Part shown: piece after piece, positions 9,297 to 18,331 of the stretch
Position numbering within the stretch: position 1 is the first letter of the stretch
How the letters are laid out: each line of letters begins with the position of its first letter
Origin: Thiomonas intermedia
GTDB lineage: Bacteria > Pseudomonadota > Gammaproteobacteria > Burkholderiales > Burkholderiaceae_C
Reading direction: 5' to 3'
NCBI RefSeq assembly: GCF_002028405.1
Contig: NZ_CP020046.1
Location: 992,001 to 1,056,000 of the forward strand
DNA length: 64,000 nucleotides
Program-made: the position numbers and the translations under genes
The notes under the pieces: generated by a model
What the model saw: only the letters and a program-made list of their open reading frames with translations
What the model was told of the DNA's origin: nothing
Database searches by the model: none

Positions 9297-9455
9297 ATGG
9301 ACAGACAGCTTAATCGACCGCGATTCTGGCGTGCCGCATCTCGACTGATGGCCGCGCTGGGGGTGATTGTTTTGCTCAGCGCCTGCGGCCAGACCGGCCC
9401 CTTGTACCTGCCCCCGCCCGCTTCAGCGCAAGCGGCATCGGCCGCATCGCGCTGA
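9297..9455 (+). CDS. lptM: Small LPS-translocon lipoprotein LptM (YifL)
   Basis: This 52-residue lipoprotein was found by translating the gap between cyaY and lysA. It has a basic N-terminus, a hydrophobic stretch and the lipobox LLSAC (Cys30), followed by the family signature GQTGPLYLPPP. Members of this family assist maturation of the LptD/LptE lipopolysaccharide translocon in the outer membrane. It lies 28 bases upstream of lysA, the standard location. Short length and the exact signature make the call firm. Confidence 0.88.
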   Translation: MDRQLNRPRFWRAASRLMAALGVIVLLSACGQTGPLYLPPPASAQAASAASR

Positions 9456-9483
9456 AGCGCCGCGGCGCCCTTCCCTCTCCCCG

Positions 9484-10776
9484 ATGAAGACCTCTACCCT
9501 TTCCACCCTGCCCGGACATCCCCATATCGTCTACAACGGCGCGACCCTGCAGATCGAACAGGTCACGGCGTCGTCGGTGGCCGAGGCCTTCGGCACGCCG
9601 ACCTACGTCTATTCGCGCGCCGCGATCGAAGAGGCGGCACAGCTCTACAGCCAGGCTGCGGCGGCAAGCCCGGTGCCTGTGGCCTTGCGCTACGCGGTGA
9701 AGGCCAATTCCACCCTGGCCGTGTTGCAGTTGCTCGCGCGGCTGGGCTGGGGCTTCGACATCGTCTCGGGCGGGGAGCTCAAACGGGTGCTGGCCGCAGG
9801 CGGCGATGCGGGCAAGGTGGTGTTTTCCGGCGTCGGCAAATCGGCCGAAGACATGCGCCTGGCGCTGGATGTCGGCGTCGAATGCTTCAACGTCGAATCG
9901 CCCAGCGAGCTTGCGGCGCTCAACCGCGTGGCACAAGCCGCGGGCAAGCTCGCCCGCGTCGCTCTGCGTGTGAACCCGGATGTCGATGCCGGCACCCATC
10001 CCTACATCTCCACCGGGCTGAAGACCAACAAGTTCGGCATCTCGCAGGACCAGGCTGCGCAGCTGGCGTTGCAGACCGCGCAGCTCGATCATGTGCAACT
10101 GGTGGGCATCGCCAGCCATATCGGCTCGCAGATCACGACCGTCGAGCCCTATCTGGATGCACTGGACAAGGTGCTGGATCTGGTGGAAGACATCGAGCGC
10201 AAGGGCGCGAAAATCGCCCACATCGATCTGGGCGGTGGCCTGGGCATTCGTTACACCGATGAGACGCCACCCACGCCGCACCAGTGGTTGACGCCGCTGC
10301 TGGCGCGCATCACGGCCAGGGGCTTTGGCCATCGCACCGTCGTAATCGAGCCTGGCCGCTCCATCGTGGGCAATGCCGGCGTACTGCTGACACGCACCCT
10401 GTTCCTCAAGTCCACCCCGGCCAAGCACTTCGCCGTGGTCGATGCCGGCATGAACGACCTCATCCGTCCAGCGCTCTATTCAGCGGAACAGGTCGTCGCC
10501 CCGGCCGAACGCCGCGAGGGTCACGCGCTGAAGTACGACATCGTCGGCCCGGTGTGCGAATCGGCCGACTGGCTGGCCCGCGACCGGGCTCTCGTACTGG
10601 AGGAAGGCGATCTGCTCGCCATCCTGTCGAGCGGCGCCTATGGCATGGTGATGGCGTCGAACTACAACAGCCGCGGTCGCCCTGCCGAAGTGATGGTTGA
10701 CGGCGCGGCGACCACGCTGATCCGCCCCCGCGAAGCGACCGAACAGCTCTACGCCAGCGAACGGCTCTTGCCCTGA
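9484..10776 (+). CDS. lysA: Diaminopimelate decarboxylase
   Basis: LysA is the PLP-dependent enzyme that converts meso-diaminopimelate to L-lysine, the last step of lysine synthesis. The 430-residue product shows the PLP-lysine motif (ALRYAVKAN, Lys73), the glycine-rich phosphate-binding site DLGGGLGIRY, EPGRSIVGNAG, and the substrate-site Cys in VGPVCESAD. The ATG at 9484 is preferred over the frame's first ATG at 9367, which lies inside lptM. The 3' end overlaps that of the convergent msrQ by 28 bases. Confidence 0.96.
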   Translation: MKTSTLSTLPGHPHIVYNGATLQIEQVTASSVAEAFGTPTYVYSRAAIEEAAQLYSQAAAASPVPVALRYAVKANSTLAVLQLLARLGWGFDIVSGGELKRVLAAGGDAGKVVFSGVGKSAEDMRLALDVGVECFNVESPSELAALNRVAQAAGKLARVALRVNPDVDAGTHPYISTGLKTNKFGISQDQAAQLALQTAQLDHVQLVGIASHIGSQITTVEPYLDALDKVLDLVEDIERKGAKIAHIDLGGGLGIRYTDETPPTPHQWLTPLLARITARGFGHRTVVIEPGRSIVGNAGVLLTRTLFLKSTPAKHFAVVDAGMNDLIRPALYSAEQVVAPAERREGHALKYDIVGPVCESADWLARDRALVLEEGDLLAILSSGAYGMVMASNYNSRGRPAEVMVDGAATTLIRPREATEQLYASERLLP

Positions 10777-11444
10777 TCGTCGGCGGGTCGCTCGCCCTTC
10801 AAGTGGGCACGGCGAGCCTGCGCCGCCCGCCAGGCCCACCACAGCCTCAACCCCAGAAGCACCGCGAGGATGAGGGCATAGACCGTCGGACTGGCGGTAT
10901 TGTTCTTGGCCAGTTTGCCCCACCAGAAGTGAAACACCGCGACCACGCCGACCCCATACACCAGGCGATGCAGGGTCTGCCAACGGCGGGCGCCGAGTCG
11001 TTTGATCATGCCGTTGGTCGAGGTCAGCGCCAGCGGGGTCATCAACAACAGGGCGCTCATGCCAGCCAGCACGAAGGGATGTTTGGCGATGTCGCGAACG
11101 GCCATGTCGACACTGAAGCCGTTGACCAAACCCAGCCAGGCGGTGAAGTGCAGCAAGGCGTAGAAATACACGAACAGCCCGAACATCCGCCGCAACCGTG
11201 CCAGCTCAGCCCAGCCGGTCAGCTTGCGCAGCGGCGTGACGGCCAGCGTGATCAAGAGCAGCCGCAAGGCCCACAGACCTGTGGTCCAGATCACGGTCTG
11301 CTCGGGGTTCGGCCCCAGGTTGTTGCTCCAGCCGCGCCAGAACAGGCCCGCGAACGGCAACAGACACAGCAGGAAGATCAGTGGCTTGACCGCCCGCCCG
11401 CGCAGGAGACGGCGCGGCCAAGACAACGCAGTGGACGTGCCCAT
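10749..11444 (-). CDS. msrQ: Haem-binding membrane subunit MsrQ (YedZ)
   Basis: MsrQ is the six-helix inner-membrane cytochrome b-type protein that passes electrons to periplasmic MsrP for repair of oxidised methionine. The 231-residue product starts at ATG 11444 (the frame opens further upstream, but that part lies inside msrP). Visible features are several hydrophobic helices and haem-ligand histidines in FYALLHFTAWLGL, RWQTLHRLVYGVGV and VAVFHFWWGK. It starts two bases after the msrP stop, so the two are co-translated. Confidence 0.93.
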   Translation of the reverse strand: MGTSTALSWPRRLLRGRAVKPLIFLLCLLPFAGLFWRGWSNNLGPNPEQTVIWTTGLWALRLLLITLAVTPLRKLTGWAELARLRRMFGLFVYFYALLHFTAWLGLVNGFSVDMAVRDIAKHPFVLAGMSALLLMTPLALTSTNGMIKRLGARRWQTLHRLVYGVGVVAVFHFWWGKLAKNNTASPTVYALILAVLLGLRLWWAWRAAQARRAHLKGERPADDQGKSRSLA

Positions 11445-11446
11445 GA

Positions 11447-12457
11447 TCAGAAGAACTTGGTCAGATTCATGCCCTGATACAGGCTGGCGACCTGCGCGCC
11501 GTAACCGTTGAACAACTGGGTAGGCACGCGCGGCGAAAACAAGCCGCCAAAGCCACCGCCCTGACCGATCAGGCGCTCGTTCGACTGGCTCCAGTTCTGT
11601 GGGCTCACGTCGGGGTTGACGTTGGAATAAAACCCGTACCACTGAGGCACCGCGCGCATCCACGACGTGACGGGCTGTTTTTCCACCAGCCGGATCTTGA
11701 CGATGGATTTACCCCCCTTGAAGCCGTATTTCCAGGGAATGACCATGCGCATTGGCGCGCCATCCTGATTGGGCAGCACCTCGCCGTACAGGCCAAAGGT
11801 AAGCAGCGTGAGCGGATGCATCGCCTCGTCCATGCGCAGCCCTTCGAGATAGGGCCACTGCAGGATCGGATCGTTCTGCCCAGGCATCTCCGCCGGATCG
11901 AGCAAAGTGATGTATTCGACGTACTTGGCGTTGCCCGTGGGCTCGACCGCCTTGAGCAGATGGGAGAGCGAATAGCCCAGCCAGGGCACCACCATCGCCC
12001 AACCCTCCACGCAGCGATGGCGATACACGCGCTCCTCCATCGGCGCGAGTTTGAGCAGATCGTCGATACCGAAGGTCCGCGGTTTGTGGACCTCGCCCTC
12101 CACCACCACCGTCCACGGCCGGGTCTTGAGGCTGCCCGCGTTCTTGGCCGGATCGCTCTTGCTCGTTCCGAACTCGTAGAAATTGTTGTAGGTCGTGACG
12201 TCCTTGTAGGGTGTGGGCGTCTGCGTGGTAGACAGCGCGGTGTTCTTGTGCGAGGCCAGGGCCGCCAGTTTGCCCGGCGCCGGCTGGCCGCCGCCGGCCG
12301 GCGTGGCCTGCGCGTGGTGCGCCGTCAAGGCGGCCACACCCGCAGCGGCACCAACCCCGGCGGCCGCCAGGAAGTGACGGCGGTCTCTGTAGATTTCTCG
12401 GGGCGTGATCTCCGAGGAGGTCGGATGCTCGAACCCTTGGTCTTGTCGCTTGCTCAT
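11447..12457 (-). CDS. msrP: Molybdopterin methionine sulfoxide reductase MsrP (YedY)
   Basis: MsrP is a periplasmic molybdenum enzyme that reduces methionine sulfoxide in envelope proteins. The 336-residue protein has a Tat signal ([15 protein letters not shown] at residues 26-40) for folded export with cofactor, and the conserved molybdenum-ligand cysteine in [11 protein letters not shown] (Cys149). Length fits the family. It is the first gene of the msrPQ operon and ends two bases before msrQ. Confidence 0.95.
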   Translation of the reverse strand: MSKRQDQGFEHPTSSEITPREIYRDRRHFLAAAGVGAAAGVAALTAHHAQATPAGGGQPAPGKLAALASHKNTALSTTQTPTPYKDVTTYNNFYEFGTSKSDPAKNAGSLKTRPWTVVVEGEVHKPRTFGIDDLLKLAPMEERVYRHRCVEGWAMVVPWLGYSLSHLLKAVEPTGNAKYVEYITLLDPAEMPGQNDPILQWPYLEGLRMDEAMHPLTLLTFGLYGEVLPNQDGAPMRMVIPWKYGFKGGKSIVKIRLVEKQPVTSWMRAVPQWYGFYSNVNPDVSPQNWSQSNERLIGQGGGFGGLFSPRVPTQLFNGYGAQVASLYQGMNLTKFF

Positions 12458-12630
12458 GGCTTGCTCCTGCGCAGTTTGCTGAACTTCCGGTCTATGGACG
12501 GCCTATCTGGCGACGTTATTCCATCGCTACCGCTTGTAGTCGCGGCAACGCGCCAAACCTTACAGCGCAACACCATCCCCGCCTGCCTTGAGGGGATTCG
12601 CGCAGAAACGATCAACGGCGGAAATCCATG

Positions 12631-12654
12631 AAAAAAGGCCCCGAAGGGCCTTTT
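12631..12654 (-). terminator. Rho-independent terminator after ccsA
   Basis: Read on the minus strand, AAAAGGCCC-TTCG-GGGCCTTTTTT is a stable hairpin with a UUCG-type tetraloop followed by a T run, 17 bases after the ccsA stop. It ends the resB-ccsA transcript. The A/T runs on both sides would let it work in either direction. Confidence 0.85.
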
Positions 12655-12670
12655 CCGTCATCAGTTCAAA

Positions 12671-14131
12671 TCAGAGCTTGCCGTAAGAGTGCAGGCCCGA
12701 GAGGAACATGTTCACGCCGAGGAAGGCGAAGGTCGTGACCAGCAGGCCGGTCAGCGCCCACCAGGCGGCAACCTGTCCTCGCAGACCCTTGATGAGGCGC
12801 ATGTGCAGCCAGGCGGCGTAGTTCAGCCAGACGATCAATGCCCAGGTTTCCTTCGGGTCCCAGCTCCAGTAACCACCCCAGGCCTCGGCCGCCCACAGGG
12901 CGCCCAGAATGGTGGCGATGGTGAAGAAGGTGAAGCCGATGGCGATGGACTTGTACATCACGTCATCCATCACTTCCAGCGAGGGCAGATGCGAGGCGAT
13001 GCGGCGGCGGCCATACAGAATACCCGCCACGATCAGCGCGGAAACTCCGGCGAACACGCCCCAATACTCGGAAATACCGCCCTGACGGAACACCAGCGGT
13101 TCGAAGAACATGACGAAGCCGATCAGCCACAGTGGCGTGAGTTTCCACCAGGAAGTCTCGTTCGCATGGGTCTTGATGAGGTAGGCGAAGCCGACCATCG
13201 CCGCGATGGCGAAAGTGCCATAGCCGATGAAGTTCGCCGGGACGTGCAGCTTCATCCACCAGCTCTGCAGCGCAGGCACCAGCGGCTGGATCTCGTAGGC
13301 GTTCTGCACCATGCTGTACCACAGCAGGAAGCCCACCGCCGCGCTGACCACCAGCATGGCGAAGGCGCCCATGCTGCGGGTCTTGTACTTCTGCTCGAAG
13401 TACAGATACAGAATGGTGGTCAGCCAGGAGAACAGCACGAACACTTCGTACAGATTCGACAGCGGAATGTGGCCAATGTCGGGGCCGATCTGGTAGCTCT
13501 CGTACCAGCGCATCATGGTGCCGGTCAGCGCCATGGCGATGCCCACCCAGGCCAGGCGGGAGCCAAAATACTGCGAGAAGTTGGATTGCCAGCCCTTGGC
13601 GTCGCGCACCATGCCGTCGCCGCCACCTGCCATCGTCCCACCGCCAGCCAGCGCCATGCCGCCTGCGGTGTTCTGCGCGGGTCCGGTGAACATGCCGAAC
13701 CAGTAGGCGGCCGTGCTGAGAAACAGCAGGAAGGCCATCCACAGAATCGCCGACTGGCTGGCCAGGAAGTATTTGAGGAAGAACACCTGCTCGCTGCGCG
13801 CCAGCACCGCCTGCCCGTTCGGCCCCTGATACAGCCAGATGCCGAAGAGTGAAAGGCCCGTCACCACGATGGCCAGATTCTTGATCGCGGTCCAGCCCCA
13901 GCCCAGGAATAGCAGCGTGGCGGTCGCTCCCAGGAAAATGAGCTTGACGTAGTAGTTCATGTTCTGGCCGTACTGGCTCAGCACATAGGCGTCGCCGCCC
14001 ACGATGAGCAGCAGAAAGATCCAGTCATAGGCGGAGCGTCGGCGCAGGTAGGCACCGATGCCGTTCTGGCGCGGGGGTTCCGAACTTTTCGAGTTCAGCG
14101 GCAAGCTATGGGATTTGCTGGCAAGTTCCAT
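12671..14131 (-). CDS. ccsA: System II cytochrome c biogenesis protein CcsA/CcsB (ResC)
   Basis: Together with ResB this membrane protein moves haem to the periplasm and attaches it to apocytochromes c. The 486-residue product has many membrane helices and the tryptophan-rich haem-handling motif WSWDPKETWALIVWL (starting at residue 422), with conserved histidines in SWWMKLHVPAN and NYAAWLHMR. It lies 13 bases after resB. The name differs between nomenclatures (ccsA, ccsB or resC). A Gly/Ala-rich periplasmic loop at about residues 150-175 is unusual filler. Confidence 0.93.
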   Translation of the reverse strand: MELASKSHSLPLNSKSSEPPRQNGIGAYLRRRSAYDWIFLLLIVGGDAYVLSQYGQNMNYYVKLIFLGATATLLFLGWGWTAIKNLAIVVTGLSLFGIWLYQGPNGQAVLARSEQVFFLKYFLASQSAILWMAFLLFLSTAAYWFGMFTGPAQNTAGGMALAGGGTMAGGGDGMVRDAKGWQSNFSQYFGSRLAWVGIAMALTGTMMRWYESYQIGPDIGHIPLSNLYEVFVLFSWLTTILYLYFEQKYKTRSMGAFAMLVVSAAVGFLLWYSMVQNAYEIQPLVPALQSWWMKLHVPANFIGYGTFAIAAMVGFAYLIKTHANETSWWKLTPLWLIGFVMFFEPLVFRQGGISEYWGVFAGVSALIVAGILYGRRRIASHLPSLEVMDDVMYKSIAIGFTFFTIATILGALWAAEAWGGYWSWDPKETWALIVWLNYAAWLHMRLIKGLRGQVAAWWALTGLLVTTFAFLGVNMFLSGLHSYGKL

Positions 14132-14144
14132 GGCGGGTCCCTAT

Positions 14145-16367
14145 TCAGGTCGAGGCATTGTCCGGCGCGGGAGAGGGATGCGTCGGGTCGGTTGATGCTA
14201 CGCCCAGACTGGCTGCGCGCAGTGTTTCAAATTCCTTCTTGTACTCCAGGGTACGGCGATTGGTGCTCATGGCCATGAGGGTGTCGCTGCCGCCATCGGT
14301 GCGATCCTTCACCAGGAACCAGACCCGACGCTCACGGATGTAGAGCATGGCAAACACGCCCAGAATGAGCAAGACCGCACCCGTATAGACCACAATCTTG
14401 CCGGGGGCACGCGCCACCTGGAAGATGCTGGCCTGCACCTGCTTGTAGTTGGTCATCTGCAAATACAGGGGCGAGGGATAGAAGAAGCTGTCGGACAGGG
14501 CCAGCACGGCCGAATCGAAGAACTTCTCGTGAGCGCCATCCTGCGTGACGGGTTTCTCGCCGTGATTTTCGCGGCTGATCTGCCACAGTTGCCACAGCGT
14601 GCCATTCAGAATGCGCACGAACACATCGGAAGCCTGCTGCTGCTTGTCTTGCGGCACGGCCGCTTCGAGGTACTGCGCCAGAGCGGGCAGGCCGCCGGGC
14701 GCCTGCACCACCGGTTTGCCGGTCTTGGGATCGTTGGGGATCTCGCCGGCAAATATGTCGAGCGTCCGGCCCGCGGTGACCATCAGTTGATTTTTCAGTT
14801 CGGGCGTCGCGTCGGCGGGCAGAGTGGCCGACACATAATCTGCCGCGGCCTGCTCACGCGCCTTCGGGTTGAACAGGGCCGAGCGGAACCGCATCCAACC
14901 GTCGATGGAGTCGTTGCCATCCGCAGGAATTCTCAGGTACTTGTAACCCGCGTCCAGCGAACCGCGCTCGCCGGCGAGGAAGACCTTCTCGCCATTGAGC
15001 TCCACTGGCAGCATGTAGTTGAAGTACTCATGCGCCTGGCCCGAAGCATCGCGAATCTTGTAGATCACTGCGGGTCCGACGTTCTGAAGGTGACGCTCGC
15101 CCGGCGCAGCCACGGGCGCGCCCAGGTGGCGGTCGAACCCGGACATCAGGGTCTGCTCCTTGGGCTTGATGCCGGTGGTCTGGGCCGGACTCATGTCCTG
15201 CACGTTGAAGATGCGCAGCTCGCTGAACTCGACCTGCATGCTCTGCGCCCCATTGCTGAGCTGGCGGTCGGAACCCACGGTGCCGGTCAGGTCGAAGGTC
15301 TTGTCGCTGGGGCCGTGCATCGGCCAGGCCTTGAGAAACAACTCCGAGCCACCATCGGCGAAACCCGACTGGAAGATGGTGACGCCGTCATAGGTCAACG
15401 GATGGTTGACCTCGATCTTGGCCGGGAAGCTCTTGCCAGTGCGCGGATCGGTGATGACCACGTCGCTGGCAAACAGCCGCGGCATGCCGGTGGAATAAAA
15501 GTCGATGTTGAATTTCTTCAGGTGGATGTTGAACGGCAGAGGCTGCAACAAGACGCCATCGCCCAGGCTGAGCACCGCCATATTCGATTCGCCGCCGTCG
15601 GGAATCTGCAGATTGCCGCGGAAGGTCGGGTTGTGCACCGACAGCTTGTTGATCTCGGGCACCTGCGACACCAGCATATTGGCCTTCAGCGGCTCCTTGC
15701 CGAACATCCACATCTGCGCCTTGATCATCATGTCGCCGTCGAACAGCGCGCCCACGCAGATCAGCACGAAAGCGGCATGCGCCAGCACATAGCCGACGCG
15801 GTTGAGCCCGCCCGTCTTGGCGGCGATCATGGTGGACCCTGCACCGCCTTCCTGCAGCGCGGGGCGATCCTGCACTCGGAGCTTGTACCCGTGGCTGCGC
15901 ATGACACCCGTGAGGTGAGCCACGGTCTCCGCCCGGCCATTGTTGAACACCGTCTCGCCCCGCTCGTGGAAGTGGCGCATGCTCTGCTCGCGCACCCCTT
16001 CCTTGTAGGTCTTCAGGTCGGTGATGATCTTGGGCGTATTGCGAATCAGGCACAGACTGGTGGAGATGACCAGAAAGGTCAGGATCAGCAGAAACCACCA
16101 GGAGGAATAGACGTTGTACAGCTCGAACTTGCGGAAGACCTCCGCCCAGAAGGGGCCGAACTGATCAATGTAGTTGTTATAGGGCTGCCCTTGCGTCAGC
16201 ACGGTGCCGATGATGCTGGCGATGGCCACGATCACCAGCAGGGCGATGGCAAAACGCATCGACGACAACAACTCGACGAAGGCGCGCCAGGCACGCGAAC
16301 CATGCTTCAGTTCCCAGCCGGAAGTGCTCAGAGAGGTATTGGGAACGGGAGTAGGGTTGGCAGACAT
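14145..16367 (-). CDS. resB: Cytochrome c biogenesis protein ResB
   Basis: ResB is the partner of CcsA in system II cytochrome c maturation. The 740-residue protein has three N-terminal membrane helices (beginning MRFAIALLVIVAIASIIGTVL), a further helix near residue 180, a large periplasmic domain, and a final helix (about 660-680, IVVYTGAVLLILGVFAMLY) followed by a cytoplasmic tail. Size is usual for betaproteobacterial ResB. It is the first gene of the resB-ccsA operon, downstream of and co-oriented with the cytochrome c4 gene, a likely client of the pathway. Confidence 0.94.
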   Translation of the reverse strand: MSANPTPVPNTSLSTSGWELKHGSRAWRAFVELLSSMRFAIALLVIVAIASIIGTVLTQGQPYNNYIDQFGPFWAEVFRKFELYNVYSSWWFLLILTFLVISTSLCLIRNTPKIITDLKTYKEGVREQSMRHFHERGETVFNNGRAETVAHLTGVMRSHGYKLRVQDRPALQEGGAGSTMIAAKTGGLNRVGYVLAHAAFVLICVGALFDGDMMIKAQMWMFGKEPLKANMLVSQVPEINKLSVHNPTFRGNLQIPDGGESNMAVLSLGDGVLLQPLPFNIHLKKFNIDFYSTGMPRLFASDVVITDPRTGKSFPAKIEVNHPLTYDGVTIFQSGFADGGSELFLKAWPMHGPSDKTFDLTGTVGSDRQLSNGAQSMQVEFSELRIFNVQDMSPAQTTGIKPKEQTLMSGFDRHLGAPVAAPGERHLQNVGPAVIYKIRDASGQAHEYFNYMLPVELNGEKVFLAGERGSLDAGYKYLRIPADGNDSIDGWMRFRSALFNPKAREQAAADYVSATLPADATPELKNQLMVTAGRTLDIFAGEIPNDPKTGKPVVQAPGGLPALAQYLEAAVPQDKQQQASDVFVRILNGTLWQLWQISRENHGEKPVTQDGAHEKFFDSAVLALSDSFFYPSPLYLQMTNYKQVQASIFQVARAPGKIVVYTGAVLLILGVFAMLYIRERRVWFLVKDRTDGGSDTLMAMSTNRRTLEYKKEFETLRAASLGVASTDPTHPSPAPDNAST

Positions 16368-16739
16368 ACGGTGGGAAATTCGGTACAGCGCGAACGATTT
16401 GCAGACAAAAGTGCAGACGATGAATCGAACTGCGAAGAATCAGACCGGCGTTTGGCGCACCGCGTAGCGGCTTGCGAACACAGCCGGCGGCGTGCGCTGG
16501 GACATGAAAAGATCAACGAAACAATATAACAAAAGAGAAAAACCTCAAATTTGACTTATCACAGGCCCTGTCATGCGAAATCGGCACGGTGAACTCGACA
16601 TTCGCCGCCCCGCTGGACCGGCCCGTTGCAGAGCGATTCACCCCACCGATCTTGCAGGTTTCGCCGTTAGAAAGAGCTGTCCGGGCCGGGGAAAGTTCCA
16701 GTAACAGTGCGTATCGCTGCCCGGTCGCGCAAGGGAAGT
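16368..16739. other. Gene-free interval upstream of resB
   Basis: No credible coding frame lies between the cytochrome c4 stop and the resB start. The part at 16515-16560 is AT-rich and is the probable place for the resB promoter, but no clear -35/-10 pair could be defined by eye. Confidence 0.6.
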
Positions 16740-17456
16740 TCAGCGCGGCAGTTCGGAGGGCGCCCGCAAACCGGCCGCATAGTCCGCCACGGCGGTGATC
16801 TGTCTGTCCGTCATGCGCGAGGCGATATCGTGCATTTCCGGGCTGTTGGTCCGGCGATCGTTGCGGAACATCTGCAGTTCGGTTTCAAGATAGGTTTGCC
16901 ATTGCCCGCCAATACGGGGATAGCGCGAAGGCATGCCTGCACCGCCCGGTCCGTGGCAGGACACGCAGGCCGGCACGGCGCGATCGGGAATACCGGCCAT
17001 CCAGATGGACTGGCCGAGCTTCAGATCTTTCTTGTCGGCAAACGCCACGCCGGGTTTGAAGGTCTGGCGGCTGTAGAACAGCGCCACATCTCGAATCTGC
17101 GCATCGGTAAGCGTCGCCGCCATGCCATTCATGATGGCGTTGACGCGCGCCGGGTGTTTGGCGCCCTTGGCAACGCGATAGTCGTTCAACTGCTTGACCA
17201 GGTAGTCGGCATGCTGCCCGGCCAGCTTGGGGAATGCGGTGGACGTCGCATTGCCGTCGGCACCGTGGCAAGCGGCGCAGGTCTGCGCGACTTTGGCGCC
17301 GGCCTGGAGCTGCGCCGCCGTCGGCACCGGAAAGGAGCTTTCCACGACACTCGACGCGGCGCCGGCCGGTTTTTCTGCACCCCAGGATGGGACAGAAGCC
17401 AGCAGAAGACCAGCAGCAATCAAGGCAACGCGCACATCGACCTTAGGGGTGGGCAT
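16740..17456 (-). CDS. Dihaem cytochrome c4
   Basis: This is a periplasmic electron carrier of the cytochrome c4 family, typically feeding terminal oxidases. The 238-residue product has a signal peptide (cleavage near SWG-AEK, about residue 26) and two c-type haem sites, CAACH at 60-64 and CVSCH at 164-168, each in a half of similar sequence (FPKLAGQHADYLVKQLNDYR and YPRIGGQWQTYLETELQMFR). Methionine axial ligands are likely in MNGMAATLTDAQI and ASRMTDRQI. It sits next to the cytochrome c maturation genes and is divergent from engB. Confidence 0.92.
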   Translation of the reverse strand: MPTPKVDVRVALIAAGLLLASVPSWGAEKPAGAASSVVESSFPVPTAAQLQAGAKVAQTCAACHGADGNATSTAFPKLAGQHADYLVKQLNDYRVAKGAKHPARVNAIMNGMAATLTDAQIRDVALFYSRQTFKPGVAFADKKDLKLGQSIWMAGIPDRAVPACVSCHGPGGAGMPSRYPRIGGQWQTYLETELQMFRNDRRTNSPEMHDIASRMTDRQITAVADYAAGLRAPSELPR

Positions 17457-17605
17457 GAAGGCAATCCATCAGAAATGCGTCCGCGATGAACAAACAGCGA
17501 CAATGCACTGCGCCGCGCGGCTCGAACTCCGGCGAGAGCGCAGCCTTTCACTGCGCCAGGCCAGTCTATTTTCATAAGATGGCGCATCCTACCGATACAT
17601 AAGTC

Positions 17606-18331
17606 ATGGCGAATATAGGGAATTCCAGCAGGTCCACGCCTTCCCAGGTGCGTTTCAGTCCCCTGCTCCACAGCGCGCGTTTCCTGGTGACGAGTTCGTC
17701 GATGGAGAATCTGCCCGTCACCGGCCTGCCCGAAATTGCCTTCGTCGGCCGCTCCAACGCCGGCAAGTCCACCGCGATCAATACCCTGTGCCAGCAGCGA
17801 CAACTGGCGTTTGCCTCGAAGACGCCCGGTCGTACTCAGCACATCAATTTTTTCGCCGTCGGGCCTAAAGAGCATCCCGGCGGTCTGCTGGTCGACCTGC
17901 CGGGCTACGGTTATGCCGCCGTGGCCAAAACCGACAAGAAACGCTGGCAATTGTTTCTGGCCCAGTATCTGGCCGAGCGCGGCCCGCTGGTCGGCCTGAT
18001 ACTGCTGGCCGACTCGCGGCTGGGCCTGACCGAAACCGATCTGAGCCTGTTGGCGTTCATGGCGCCCGCAAGCGTGCCGCTGCACGTGCTGCTGACCAAG
18101 GCCGACAAACTCAACCGGCAGGAAGGCCAGCGGGCGGCGCAGGCCGCACGCGATCAGCTCGCGCAACATGCGCAGGCGGTGGGCATGACGGCGCCGATTT
18201 CGCTGCAGCTGTTCTCGGCCACGCGCTTATCAGGCATCGAAACCGCTTCGCAACTGATCGAAAGCTGGCTGGAGGAGGCGGCGCGCCCCGCCTCCGACGA
18301 TCCGCACGCCCTCAAGGCCGACCCAGCGTGA
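17606..18331 (+). CDS. engB: Ribosome assembly GTPase EngB (YsxC/YihA)
   Basis: EngB is an essential GTPase of large ribosomal subunit assembly. The 241-residue protein has all G motifs: G1 GRSNAGKS (48-55), G2 Thr in TPGRTQHINFF, G3 DLPGYG, G4 TKAD and G5 SATRLSG. The first 20 or so residues are poorly conserved, so the start (ATG 17606) could be somewhat downstream. The 3' end overlaps the convergent patatin gene by 20 bases. Confidence 0.94.
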   Translation: MANIGNSSRSTPSQVRFSPLLHSARFLVTSSSMENLPVTGLPEIAFVGRSNAGKSTAINTLCQQRQLAFASKTPGRTQHINFFAVGPKEHPGGLLVDLPGYGYAAVAKTDKKRWQLFLAQYLAERGPLVGLILLADSRLGLTETDLSLLAFMAPASVPLHVLLTKADKLNRQEGQRAAQAARDQLAQHAQAVGMTAPISLQLFSATRLSGIETASQLIESWLEEAARPASDDPHALKADPA